8,784 nucleotides of DNA from Gammaproteobacteria bacterium (GCA_029861795.1 JAOTYS010000175.1:1-8784), one strand, 5' to 3'; shown: positions 1 to 7,384, numbered from the stretch's first letter. Notes: a model not told the origin generated them from the letters alone. Numbers and translations are program-made.

Positions 1-900
1 CAAAGCGAGAGATTGATTGGGTCCCTTGGCGAGATTTTGCCACAGGGAGTGATTACAGATTTCAACGCCGCCGCCCAGTACCTGCCAAGCGTGGCGACGC
101 AGCAGGCGAGGCAGGCCTTGTTACCCTCTGGACCCGAGCTGGCAACACGAATGAAGCGGGCGATGGTCGGGCTGCCGTTTAAAACGGGAATCTTTGATCC
201 ATTTCTACGTGATGTGGAAGCGGCACGCACTCAACCGCCACTAACACCCAAGAGTTTGGCATCCTCAGCGCTAGGATTGCGACTGCAGTCGCTCCTGTTT
301 GAGAGTGAAGGTCGCTGGGTGGCTCCCATTTTGCTACACGGTGTAACCAATGCGGAACGACTAAAGACGCTCGCCGGCAAGCGTGATGGGGTAGAGACGT
401 TGTATCTAGATCTTAAGGGGGAATCTACGCGCATCATGGGCGAAGTGATCGATCGGGTGATGGTCTTGTTAGCTTGGGGCGGACTGCTTATCTATGTCGT
501 GCTCGCGGTCTATTTTCGTTCGCCATGGAAACCGTTACGAATTCTAGGTCCCACGCTCGCCGCGGTATTAGCAGTCAGCACGCTGCTGGTGTTTAGTAAC
601 ACGCCGCTGACTTTGTTTCACCTGGTATCACTGTTACTGGTTATCGGTCTGGGACTTGACTACGCGTTGTTCTATAACCGTCTAGTGGAAAATCAAGACG
701 AATGGTCCACTACTTTCAAAGCATTATGGGTGTGTTGCGTGACAACGGTATTGGTATTCGGGGCATTGTTGTTGTCTAGTACGCCACCGCTACAGGCGAT
801 AGGGATGACAGTGGCGTTGGGCGCCGGGTTCTGTCTAGTCTTTGGTGCGATCTGGTCCAGTGCACCGCGCCTGATGCGATCTACTCGGCTAAGTGTTTAG
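1..900 (+). CDS. MMPL/RND-like exporter, C-terminal part (5' end outside window)
   Basis: The reading frame is open from base 1 and ends at TAG 898-900, so this is the last ~300 residues of a larger inner-membrane protein. The TTG at 13 is not a convincing start: no Shine-Dalgarno lies before it and coding continues upstream. After a soluble, periplasm-like stretch of about 150 residues come five hydrophobic segments (roughly residues 150-170, 177-199, 203-226, 237-257 and 264-288 counted from base 13). The third carries GLGLDYALF, the Gly-rich Asp-Tyr motif typical of the proton-relay helix in MMPL/RND exporters. Members of this predicted-exporter group usually move lipids or hydrophobic compounds using the proton motive force, and often lie in fatty-acid or aryl-polyene-like clusters; such a cluster may lie to the left. 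The cargo cannot be told from this fragment. Family call firm, function uncertain. Confidence 0.85.
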   Translation, partial: QSERLIGSLGEILPQGVITDFNAAAQYLPSVATQQARQALLPSGPELATRMKRAMVGLPFKTGIFDPFLRDVEAARTQPPLTPKSLASSALGLRLQSLLFESEGRWVAPILLHGVTNAERLKTLAGKRDGVETLYLDLKGESTRIMGEVIDRVMVLLAWGGLLIYVVLAVYFRSPWKPLRILGPTLAAVLAVSTLLVFSNTPLTLFHLVSLLLVIGLGLDYALFYNRLVENQDEWSTTFKALWVCCVTTVLVFGALLLSSTPPLQAIGMTVALGAGFCLVFGAIWSSAPRLMRSTRLSV

Positions 901-964
901 CCCTGACGAATCTCCCTGCCCACACGGACTGGGTTGAGTGTTTGGTCTAGGATGAGAACGTAAC

Positions 965-1816
965 ATGCACAACAGAGCTTTGCTCTCTCGGGCATTGGCT
1001 GTGTGGCTCGGTCTGAGTATCGGTCCACTGGCGATCGGCGGAACATTACCACTATGGGAGATTGGAGCGGGGGGCGGTGGGTTGCGCATTCCGGACTATC
1101 GCGGCGCGGACGAGTTTCAGTCTTTTGTGTTTCCGATTATCTATCCGGTCTATCGTGGCCGCATATTGCGGGTCGACGACGAAGGGGTGCGCGGTTTTTT
1201 GTTCAAATCGGATCGGCTCAAGTTCGATATCAGCTTGGATGCCGCCATCCCTGTCGACAGCGATGATAACGATGCCCGTGAAGGGATGCCAGATTTAGAC
1301 GCCACCGTACAGTTCGGGCCATCACTCGAAATAAAGCTGTGGGACGCTCCACTATCGCTGCAGAGAGTGTCTCTAAATCTGCCATTACGTGGCGTGTTTG
1401 CGGTGGATGCATCCAGTGTGGATGGCATTGGACTGACTTTTTCGCCTAATATTAAGTATAACCGCACCGTAACGATTCTGGATCGGCAATGGAAGTTGCG
1501 GTTGTCTGGTGGTTTGGAGTTCGGTTCCAATCGATTTCACGACTATTACTACGAAGTCAAACCTGAATTTGTAACCCCAGTAAGACCTGCGTTCGACCCC
1601 GATGCCGGTTTTGGCGGAACCCGCTTCATTTTCACGTTTAACGGGCGTCATCCAAAAGGAAAGAATTGGATAAGCGTGTTCGCGCGTTACGACCAAATCG
1701 ACGGCGCGACATTTGAAGACAGTCCCTTAGTACGTCGCAGCAGCGGATTTACCGTTGGGTTCATCTACGCCCACTATCTGTTCCATTCAAAGAAAAGCGT
1801 GGCGGTGGAAGACTAA
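965..1816 (+). CDS. MipA/OmpV family outer-membrane protein
   Basis: This 283-residue protein begins with a positively charged then hydrophobic leader (RALLSRALAVWLGLSIGPLA, about residues 4-23), consistent with a Sec signal peptide cut near residues 24-27. The mature part starts with WEIGAGGGGLRIPDYRGADE, the Gly-rich strand plus PDYRG signature of the MipA/OmpV family. It continues with FPIIYPVYRGRILRVDDEGVRG and alternating hydrophobic/polar strands, ending in FTVGFIYAHYLF. That pattern fits an outer-membrane beta-barrel. MipA was described in E. coli as an MltA-interacting protein scaffolding murein synthesis, and OmpV is a porin-like antigen in Vibrio; most members have no proven role. 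The start at 965 is preceded by AGGATGAG about 9 bases upstream. It lies 64 bases after the exporter gene on the same strand and could be co-transcribed with it. Confidence 0.85.
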   Translation: MHNRALLSRALAVWLGLSIGPLAIGGTLPLWEIGAGGGGLRIPDYRGADEFQSFVFPIIYPVYRGRILRVDDEGVRGFLFKSDRLKFDISLDAAIPVDSDDNDAREGMPDLDATVQFGPSLEIKLWDAPLSLQRVSLNLPLRGVFAVDASSVDGIGLTFSPNIKYNRTVTILDRQWKLRLSGGLEFGSNRFHDYYYEVKPEFVTPVRPAFDPDAGFGGTRFIFTFNGRHPKGKNWISVFARYDQIDGATFEDSPLVRRSSGFTVGFIYAHYLFHSKKSVAVED

Positions 1817-1881
1817 CAGGTTGACGATCCCACTGTGTAACTTGGTTTGGTTAGCGCGCAAGCCGGTTTGAGTATAGGTCT

Positions 1882-2202
1882 ATGAAAATCAAGGGTTATC
1901 ATGCTCACATCTATTTCGACCCGCACACGCGGGCGCGGGCTGCTACGCTGCGTGAGCAGCTGACGCAGTTTGATGTGCAGTTAGGGCGTTGGCGTGATGA
2001 GCCCGTTGGTCCGCATCCCAAGAGCATGTATCAGGTCGCCTTCGCCGCGGATGTCTTCGCGCAGATCGTGCCGTGGTTGATGCTCAATCGCCAGGGTTTG
2101 GATATCTTGGTACACCCGGAGACTGGTGACGATTTGGGTGATCACTTCGAGCGTTGTTTGTGGTTGGGGAACAAATTGGAGTTGGATCCAAGCGGTTTGT
2201 AG
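1882..2202 (+). CDS. DOPA 4,5-dioxygenase family protein
   Basis: A complete 106-residue cytoplasmic protein. It shows the signature pattern of the small DOPA 4,5-dioxygenase family: GYHAHIYFD near the N terminus (His7, His9), VGPHPKSMYQVAF in the middle (His45), and LDILVHPETGDDLGDH near the C terminus (His78, His88). These histidines are the likely metal ligands and catalytic residues. Characterised fungal members open the DOPA ring extradiolly to give betalamic-acid-type products; the bacterial homologues are mostly untested, so an aromatic-ring dioxygenase is an inference and the natural substrate is unknown. Length matches the bacterial family. The start at 1882 is fixed by the conserved N terminus, since only a weak AGG precedes it by three bases. 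It sits 65 bases behind the MipA-like gene and just before a hairpin that probably ends the transcript. Confidence 0.88.
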   Translation: MKIKGYHAHIYFDPHTRARAATLREQLTQFDVQLGRWRDEPVGPHPKSMYQVAFAADVFAQIVPWLMLNRQGLDILVHPETGDDLGDHFERCLWLGNKLELDPSGL

Positions 2203-2214
2203 CTTTAGCAGTGA

Positions 2215-2250
2215 AAGTGGGGTCAGAGTCTGTATTCTCTGACGCCACTT
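2215..2250. terminator. Bidirectional terminator-like hairpin between convergent genes
   Basis: The arms AAGTGG (2215-2220) plus GTCAGAG (2222-2228) pair with CTCTGAC (2237-2243) plus CCACTT (2245-2250), with one G/G mismatch at 2221/2244 and an 8-base loop. The stem starts 12 bases after the dioxygenase stop and ends directly at the stop codon of the convergent Ntn hydrolase gene, so it can serve both strands. There is no long T tract on either side, so intrinsic termination is not proven. The core GTGGGGTCAGAGTC resembles dispersed palindromic repeats seen in many proteobacterial genomes, so a REP-like element used as a terminator is the alternative. Confidence 0.65.
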
Positions 2251-4026
2251 CTACCAGCAGAGCGCGAACGCGGGGAAAACCTCCCCCTTCCAGCCTCGCG
2301 GATCACACCCCGCTTCCAACACACCGGTGTGCGGGTCACGGCAAGCGGCGAGCAAATAACCTTCGGTCCAATCCGCTGCCACTTCTAAATCATGGCCGCG
2401 TCGTGTCAGCTCAGCACGAACGGATTCAACCACACGTGGTTCTATGCGAACACGATTGGCGATGCTGTCATGGGGTGCAAAGAACCCCGGAAAATGTTCG
2501 CTGGAAAACTTAGGCGCTTCGATTGCCTCTTGGATAGTCATGTTGAAGATCACTCGATTGAGCAAGAATTGAAGCATCCATTGGTCTTGCTGATCTCCGC
2601 CCATGCTACCAAAGACCATCCAGGGCCGTCCTTGATGAAAGGCCAAAGACGGGCTGATCGTCGTTCTTGGACGTTTGAACGGCGCCACGACATTGGGATG
2701 GTGATCCGGGGTCAGATAGAAAGTCATTAGTCGATTGCCGAGAGGAAAGCCTAATGAGGCTATCACCTCCGCAGACTTTATCCAGCCACCACTAGGGGTA
2801 AAGGCTGCCATATTGCCGTCGCAGTCGATTACGTCCACGTGCACGGTGCCGGGTCCCCAAGCGCCGCCAGCGAGACGGGCCTCAGGCGTAAGCAACGCCT
2901 GACCCATCTCGGGGTCTCCGGGTCTGAGCTCCGAACAAGCGTGCTCCGGATCGATGAGTTCTGCCCGCAACTTAGCGTAATCTTTGGATAGTAATTCCAC
3001 CAGCGGGACTGCGACCTGCTCGGGGTCACCGTAGTATTGTTCTCGGTCGGCAAAGGCGAGCTTTACCGCCTCTATCACCGTGTGCAAATAGTCCGATGAA
3101 TTATGACTCATGGCTTGCAAGTCGAACTGTTCGAGGATGGCGGCCGCTTGCAACAGCGCGGGTCCTTGATTCCACGGACCGCATTTGAAGATTTTCGACC
3201 TGTGGAATTTGATACAGGCCGGCTGTTCCAATCGCGTCTGAAAGCACTCGAGGTCGGAGCGACGCAAAAGGCCATCGTGGTCGCGCGAATAACGATCGAT
3301 CGTTGACGCCACATCGCCCCGGTAAAACCCATCCAATACCGCTTGCAGACCGCGTTGTCGATCACTTTTTTCTGGTCGTTCCAGATGGACTAAAGCATCA
3401 AACATCGACGCCAGCGCTGGGTTGTGCAAAACAGTGCCTTCTACCGGAACTTGTCCTGCCGGAAGGTAGAGATTCGCGCTGCCTGACCAATCTTGCTTAA
3501 ACTTTGCCGCCAGATCGCGTACACCAAAGTGTTCTTGCGCAATCAGTCCACGGTGCACCGGGAATCCTTCCCGCGCGAGTGTGAGTGCCGGGCCAACGAC
3601 TTGCGCAAAAGTCATGCGACCAAAATTCGACAGCGCGGTGAGCAATGCGCCAAATGCGGCGGGCACACCCGCGGCGAGGATGCCTTCATCCGGTAGATCA
3701 CTACATTCGCGTTCACGGTACACCCGCGGCGTGGCGAGTTCCGGTGCAGCGGTGTTGCCATTAACGCTGACCACATCACCACGCTCCACCAGATGGATTA
3801 ACATCGGGCATTCACCGCCGATGGTATGCATCTGCGGATTCACTACTCCCTCAACAAAGGTGGCCGCCACGGCGGCGTCCACGGCATTGCCTCCGGCCGT
3901 CAAGATGTCTTTGGCCGTCTGGGCAGACAGATAGTGCTGGCTGGTAACAGCCCCTCGGGTGCCCAATAGCCGTGGCAGATAAGTGTTTTTATCTGTGGCT
4001 CCATTACGAAATGCCCGTGTGCTCAT
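2251..4026 (-). CDS. Gamma-glutamyltransferase-fold Ntn hydrolase, cytoplasmic, altered acyl site
   Basis: 591 residues, full length for the family (E. coli Ggt is 580). The N-terminal half has GAVTSQHYLSAQTAKDILTAGGNAVDAAVAA and the small-subunit start is GPGTVHVDVIDCDGN. Thr394 aligns with the autoprocessing nucleophile Thr391 of E. coli Ggt, giving predicted chains of about 393 and 198 residues. SPSLAF (458-463) and FGSMGG (472-477, oxyanion glycines) are also kept. By eye, the residues that bind the gamma-glutamyl group are not: E. coli Arg114 aligns with Asn91, Asn411 with Gly414, Gln430 with Arg432, Asp433 with Thr435, and Ser462-Ser463 with Thr455-Thr456. No signal peptide is visible, unlike periplasmic Ggt. 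A cytoplasmic amidohydrolase/acylase is therefore more likely than glutathione cleavage; the oxamate amidohydrolase HpxW and cephalosporin acylases are known non-glutamyl members of this fold. The gene follows the SucCD-like genes. The start has TAGG five bases upstream. Confidence 0.85.
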   Translation of the reverse strand: MSTRAFRNGATDKNTYLPRLLGTRGAVTSQHYLSAQTAKDILTAGGNAVDAAVAATFVEGVVNPQMHTIGGECPMLIHLVERGDVVSVNGNTAAPELATPRVYRERECSDLPDEGILAAGVPAAFGALLTALSNFGRMTFAQVVGPALTLAREGFPVHRGLIAQEHFGVRDLAAKFKQDWSGSANLYLPAGQVPVEGTVLHNPALASMFDALVHLERPEKSDRQRGLQAVLDGFYRGDVASTIDRYSRDHDGLLRRSDLECFQTRLEQPACIKFHRSKIFKCGPWNQGPALLQAAAILEQFDLQAMSHNSSDYLHTVIEAVKLAFADREQYYGDPEQVAVPLVELLSKDYAKLRAELIDPEHACSELRPGDPEMGQALLTPEARLAGGAWGPGTVHVDVIDCDGNMAAFTPSGGWIKSAEVIASLGFPLGNRLMTFYLTPDHHPNVVAPFKRPRTTISPSLAFHQGRPWMVFGSMGGDQQDQWMLQFLLNRVIFNMTIQEAIEAPKFSSEHFPGFFAPHDSIANRVRIEPRVVESVRAELTRRGHDLEVAADWTEGYLLAACRDPHTGVLEAGCDPRGWKGEVFPAFALCW

Positions 4027-4130
4027 AACACCTATCCCATCAAATTATTCTGTTATCCATCCCATGGTCACCCTTGAGCCGGACTTATCCTACGTTGTTT
4101 GAAGCCAGGTTAGATAGTTCGCGTAAGTGA

Positions 4131-4146
4131 GTGTGCGCCCGCACAC
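4131..4146. repeat. Short GC-rich inverted repeat in the sucD-like/Ntn hydrolase gap
   Basis: GTGTGCG (4131-4137) is the exact reverse complement of CGCACAC (4140-4146), with two bases between; a folded RNA would have about six pairs and a four-base loop. It lies in the 182-base interval (4027-4208) between the alpha-subunit stop and the start of the Ntn hydrolase gene. I see no other gene, clear promoter or T-tract terminator in that interval. The hairpin may partly terminate or stabilise the message, which would lower expression of the hydrolase relative to the ligase. Confidence 0.4.
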
Positions 4147-4208
4147 GGTCCAACAATCGCACCGTCGCAAGCAGACGTGTCGTTAGCCGGGAAGATAGAC
4201 CCGTCCCG

Positions 4209-5087
4209 TTATCTGCGTGCTAAGGCCTCGGCCACCGTGGCTCCGATGGTGGCTACGGATTCTGCGATGATGACCCCTGCTCGTCGTAACGCTTCGATTT
4301 TTGTTTCAGCACCACCCTTGCCTCCCGCGATCACTGCGCCGGCGTGACCCATGCGCCGATCTGGTGGTGCATGACGCCCAGCCACATAGGCCACCACTGG
4401 TTTTTCTGAGGTTTGGGTGCTGAGATACTGTGCCGCTTGTTCCTCTTCGGTTCCGCCGATCTCACCTACAAGTAAGATGGCTTGAGTTTCGGGATCAGCC
4501 AAAAAAAGCTCAATGCTGTCAATGAAATTCATGCCGTGGATAGGGTCTGCGCCGATACCGATGAAAGTGGACTGACCTAGGCCCAGTGCCGTAGTTTGCA
4601 CCACCGCTTCGTAGCCCAGTGTACCTGAGCGCGACACAATACCAACCGTGCCACGTTTGTGGATCAGCCCAGGCATGATGCCGATCTTGCATTCCCCTGG
4701 CGCAATAACCCCCGGACAATTAGGTCCAATCAATCTGGTATTGCTATCGCTCAGCGCATCCTTGACTGTCACAATGTCTAGGGTCGGGATGCCCTCTGTG
4801 ATACAAACGACCAACGGAAGCTGCGCTTCAATGGCATCGAGTATTGCTTGGGCTGCGAATTCTGGCGGGACGTAGATAACACTAGCATCCGCTTGGGTTG
4901 CAGCAACCGCTTCAGCCACCGTATCAAAAACGGGTAGTTTCAAATGCTTAGTTCCGCCCTTGCCAGGAGTCACTCCAGCCACCATTTTTGTTCCATAGTC
5001 CATTGCCTGATCGGAATGAAACGTCCCTTGGTAGCCAGTAAATCCTTGGCAGATCACTCTGGTATCTGCATTGACAAGAACGGCCAT
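4209..5087 (-). CDS. Succinyl-CoA synthetase-like acid-CoA ligase, alpha subunit
   Basis: 292 residues, close to E. coli SucD (289). The N-terminal CoA-binding Rossmann domain shows [20 protein letters not shown] (14-33) and [10 protein letters not shown] (36-45). The middle has CITEGIP (95-101), GPNCPGVI (121-128) and SRSGTLGYE (152-160, Tyr159 at the substrate-contact position). The C-terminal ligase domain has GEIGG (208-212) and [16 protein letters not shown] (244-259), in which His248 is the phosphohistidine that carries phosphate between nucleotide and acid sites. It forms the enzyme with the beta subunit encoded just upstream: acid + CoA + NTP to acyl-CoA + NDP + phosphate. The start codon overlaps the beta stop by one base (TAATG), with GGGAGG nine bases before it, so translation is coupled. 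The gene is not beside 2-oxoglutarate dehydrogenase genes and is probably a specialised paralogue rather than the TCA-cycle sucD. Malate-CoA ligase (MtkB-like) is an alternative. Confidence 0.9.
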   Translation of the reverse strand: MAVLVNADTRVICQGFTGYQGTFHSDQAMDYGTKMVAGVTPGKGGTKHLKLPVFDTVAEAVAATQADASVIYVPPEFAAQAILDAIEAQLPLVVCITEGIPTLDIVTVKDALSDSNTRLIGPNCPGVIAPGECKIGIMPGLIHKRGTVGIVSRSGTLGYEAVVQTTALGLGQSTFIGIGADPIHGMNFIDSIELFLADPETQAILLVGEIGGTEEEQAAQYLSTQTSEKPVVAYVAGRHAPPDRRMGHAGAVIAGGKGGAETKIEALRRAGVIIAESVATIGATVAEALARR

Positions 5088-6259
5088 TAGCGTCTGCCTC
5101 CCGCCGCGTCGACGGCACGTGTCGCCGCGTCGGCTAGATCATCAGTGCTGATGAACTCTAGGCGTGAGTTTCGCAACAACATCATTGCGGCTTCGCGAGC
5201 GGTGCCGGCGAGGCGAATGATTAGTGGTACATTGATGCCAACATCTTGGGATGCGGTGATAATGCCTTCGGCAATAACATTGCAACGAGTGAAACCGCCG
5301 CCCACGGCGTTGACAAAAATCGCTCTGACATCGTCATCCTTAAGAATGAGTTTGAATGCCTCCGCCACCTGTGATCGAGTCGCCGTTGGCGGAAGGTCTA
5401 GGAAATTTGCGGGTTCACCGCCGTGGCGCTTGATCAAATCGATGGTTGCCAGGGCTAACCCTGCGCCGGTTACTACACAGCCAATGTGGCCGCCAAGTTT
5501 TATGTAATTGAAACCGTGGCGGGCGCGTTCTAGTCGATCCGGATCCTCTTCGGTGTCGTCACGAAGTTTTTCCAGCTCCGGGTGGCGAAACAACGCGTTG
5601 TCGTCAAAGCTCATCTTGACATCCAGCGGTAGTAGCTCATTGGAACCCGTGACCACCAGTGGATTGATTTCGATCAATGATGCATCCAGCTCAACAAATG
5701 TGTGATAGAGACTGGCAAGTAACTGAACTACGGTATTTTCATGTTGCCCAGTTAAGCCAAGGGCCTGGGCCACTTGTCGAGAGTGTTCGCTTCCCAAGCC
5801 GTCTGTGTGATTTATGAGCGTTTTGATGATTTTGTTCGGGGAGCTTTCCGCAACCCTTTCGATTTCCATGCCGCCAACGGTTGAAGCGATGATGGCCACT
5901 TGAGCGCTGTCTCTATCAACCAACATCGCTAGGTAAAGTTCGCGATCAATATCGCAGGCTTGTTCAACGTATACTTGGTTTACTTTGCGACCGGCGGGAC
6001 CAGTTTGGGGTGTCACTAGTTTCATCCCGATCAAGTCGGACGCGTGCTCACGAATGTTTTCCAGAGACTCGGCCGGTCGAATGCCGCCCGTTTTGCCACG
6101 GTCTCCAGCGTGAATTTGGGCCTTCACAACCCAGCGTGAACCACCGATCTTGGTGGCGGCTATCTCCGCCTTTTCCGCACTTTCCGCAACATGTCCTTTA
6201 GGAATTGTCACGCCATACCTGGCGAGGATTTGTTTGGCTTGATATTCGTGGATATTCAT
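5087..6259 (-). CDS. Succinyl-CoA synthetase-like acid-CoA ligase, beta subunit, altered acid site
   Basis: 390 residues, the family length, starting with the canonical [12 protein letters not shown]. The ATP-grasp residues are all present at E. coli SucC numbering: Lys46, Glu99, Glu107, Asn199 (EINPLV) and Asp213, though the usual GGRGK loop reads GDRGK at 52-56. The acid-binding end is unusual. The normally invariant Asn264 (VNGAGLA) is Thr264 (VTGAGLA). The GGIVRC loop that contacts succinate at 321-323 reads GGGFTRC, with one inserted residue. FLDVGGGAT reads FLDLPPTAT (286-294), and RLEGTN reads RLAGTA (349-354). This points to an ADP/GDP-forming ligase for an acid other than succinate. 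RLAGT and other stretches recall malate-CoA ligase beta (MtkA), but that enzyme is expected to keep Asn264 and GGG. No clear Shine-Dalgarno precedes the start at 6259. It is the first gene of the minus-strand group, divergent from tctC. Confidence 0.88.
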   Translation of the reverse strand: MNIHEYQAKQILARYGVTIPKGHVAESAEKAEIAATKIGGSRWVVKAQIHAGDRGKTGGIRPAESLENIREHASDLIGMKLVTPQTGPAGRKVNQVYVEQACDIDRELYLAMLVDRDSAQVAIIASTVGGMEIERVAESSPNKIIKTLINHTDGLGSEHSRQVAQALGLTGQHENTVVQLLASLYHTFVELDASLIEINPLVVTGSNELLPLDVKMSFDDNALFRHPELEKLRDDTEEDPDRLERARHGFNYIKLGGHIGCVVTGAGLALATIDLIKRHGGEPANFLDLPPTATRSQVAEAFKLILKDDDVRAIFVNAVGGGFTRCNVIAEGIITASQDVGINVPLIIRLAGTAREAAMMLLRNSRLEFISTDDLADAATRAVDAAGGRR

Positions 6260-6292
6260 TTAGCTGGGTATGATGACGCGTTGATAAGCCAG

Positions 6293-6321
6293 TTTACATT
6301 GAATGAAGACGGCGTTATCCT
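6293..6321 (+). promoter_or_regulatory. Candidate sigma70-type promoter for the tct genes
   Basis: TTTACA (6293-6298) and TATCCT (6316-6321) are separated by 17 bases and match the -35 and -10 consensus at five and four of six positions. Transcription would start near 6328, inside the palindrome at 6326-6346, which is where a repressor would block it. The match is modest and found by eye only. For the opposite strand (beta-subunit gene) I could not identify a convincing pair of boxes. Confidence 0.35.
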
Positions 6322-6325
6322 TGAC

Positions 6326-6346
6326 TTTGGTATATGGTATACCAAA
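6326..6346. promoter_or_regulatory. 21-base palindromic operator, GntR/FCD type, in the divergent region
   Basis: TTTGGTATA (6326-6334) and TATACCAAA (6338-6346) are perfect inverted copies around a 3-base centre. A TTGGTATACCAA-like half-palindrome (GGTATACC at 6336-6343) is typical of operators bound by GntR-family regulators of the FadR/FCD branch, many of which sense organic acids. It lies 67 bases from the beta-subunit start and 51 bases from the tctC start, so one regulator could control both directions. The regulator gene itself is not in the window. Confidence 0.65.
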
Positions 6347-6396
6347 CGTTTTTTCTAACAAAGTTTGATTCTCAAGCTGTAAACCTGGAGGGAGAG

Positions 6397-7380
6397 ATGA
6401 AGTCAATTCTGAGAAAGGCGTTATTGCTACCAGCAATATCTGTTTTCGCAATTTTTGCTGTTTTGTCCGTCCCGGCCCACGCGTGGGAACCCAAAAAGCC
6501 AGTTGAATTTATCATCATGGCAGGCACGGGTGGTGGTGCTGATCAAATGGCGCGGTTGATGCAGAGCATTATTCAGAAGAATAATCTCTCGTCGCAGCCG
6601 TTTATTCCGATCAACAAGCCGGGTGGATCCGGCGCCGAGGCACTTCGGTATCTTAAAGACAATGAAGGAAACGATCATGTGGTGATGATCACGCTGAATA
6701 GTTTTTACACCACGCCATTGTTGAATCCTGATCTTGGTGTAGATATCAGCACATTCACTCCTATCGGTCGCATGGCGCTTGATACATTCCTGCTGTGGGT
6801 GAACTCAGAGACCGACATCCAGTCCCTTGACGATTATGTCGTTGAGGTAAAAGCAAAAGGTAGGGACTGGAAGATGGGTGGAACCGGTGAAGGACAAGAG
6901 GATTCGTTGGTGACAGGAATGCTGCAAAACAAATTTGGATTTGAGGTCACCTATGTACCATTCCCTGGCGGTGGCACGGTAGCTAAAAACTTGATTGGCA
7001 AACACATCGATTCAACCGTTAACAATCCCTCTGAGCAGATGGGTTTCTTTGAGGCCGGCCAATCCCGTCCGTTAATGGTGTTGACGCCGGAACGGCTACC
7101 GCAATTCCCAGATGTGCCAACGTCGGCTGAAGTGGGTCACCCCGATCTGGTGTATTACATGCAACGCAGCATCAACGGCCCACCGGGGATGCCTGCCGAA
7201 GCGCAAGAATATTACATCAATCTATTCAAGCAGCTGTTTGATTCGGCCGAGTGGCAGGAGTTTTGCGCAAGCGACGGTATCTTTTGCGAAGAATGGCTGG
7301 CCGGGGATGAGCTGGCTCAATACCATGCCACCGAGAAGGCAAAGCACGAGGAGTTGCTAAAAGGAATGGGTAAAATCTAA
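6397..7380 (+). CDS. tctC: Tripartite tricarboxylate transporter solute-binding protein (TctC/Bug family)
   Basis: 327 residues from the ATG at 6397, chosen because GGAGGGAG lies just before it and a clean signal peptide follows: charged MKSILRK, a hydrophobic core, and AHA|W cleavage after residue 29. An in-frame ATG at 6334 would put 21 residues ahead of the signal peptide and lies inside the operator, so it is unlikely. The mature protein has the Bug/TctC landmarks in order: MAGTGGGADQMARLMQ (41-56), INKPGGSGAEAL (72-83), VPFPGGGTVAKNLIGKHID (187-205) and RLPQFPDVPTSAEVG (233-247). It captures an organic acid, typically a di- or tricarboxylate, in the periplasm and hands it to TctA/TctB. 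Its only two cysteines in the mature chain, Cys290 and Cys297, could form a disulfide. The substrate is unknown; the divergent acid-CoA ligase suggests an acid that is metabolised as its CoA ester. Confidence 0.92.
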   Translation: MKSILRKALLLPAISVFAIFAVLSVPAHAWEPKKPVEFIIMAGTGGGADQMARLMQSIIQKNNLSSQPFIPINKPGGSGAEALRYLKDNEGNDHVVMITLNSFYTTPLLNPDLGVDISTFTPIGRMALDTFLLWVNSETDIQSLDDYVVEVKAKGRDWKMGGTGEGQEDSLVTGMLQNKFGFEVTYVPFPGGGTVAKNLIGKHIDSTVNNPSEQMGFFEAGQSRPLMVLTPERLPQFPDVPTSAEVGHPDLVYYMQRSINGPPGMPAEAQEYYINLFKQLFDSAEWQEFCASDGIFCEEWLAGDELAQYHATEKAKHEELLKGMGKI

Positions 7381-7384
7381 GGAG

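Noticed and set aside
13..15. TTG at 13 as the real start of the exporter gene
   Set aside because: The frame stays open to base 1, there is no ribosome site, and the protein would lack the N-terminal half of the MMPL/RND fold.
2154..2730. Plus-strand open frames overlapping the 3' part of the Ntn hydrolase gene
   Set aside because: They are antisense to a strongly conserved coding sequence, lack ribosome sites, and have low-complexity unfamiliar translations.
4027..4208. Possible small gene or riboswitch between the alpha-subunit and Ntn hydrolase genes
   Set aside because: No open frame with a ribosome site and no known riboswitch pattern was seen; only a short inverted repeat at 4131-4146 stands out.
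4209..6259. Ordinary TCA-cycle sucCD operon
   Set aside because: The beta subunit has changed acid-contact positions, and the neighbours are a TTT transporter and an Ntn hydrolase rather than 2-oxoglutarate dehydrogenase genes.
6321..6326. TTGACT as a -35 box for tctC
   Set aside because: No acceptable -10 hexamer lies 16-18 bases downstream; the TTTACA/TATCCT pair just upstream fits better.
6334..6396. Upstream in-frame ATG at 6334 as the tctC start
   Set aside because: It lies within the operator palindrome, has no ribosome site, and would place 21 residues before an otherwise perfect signal peptide. The ATG at 6397 has GGAGGGAG and begins the signal peptide.
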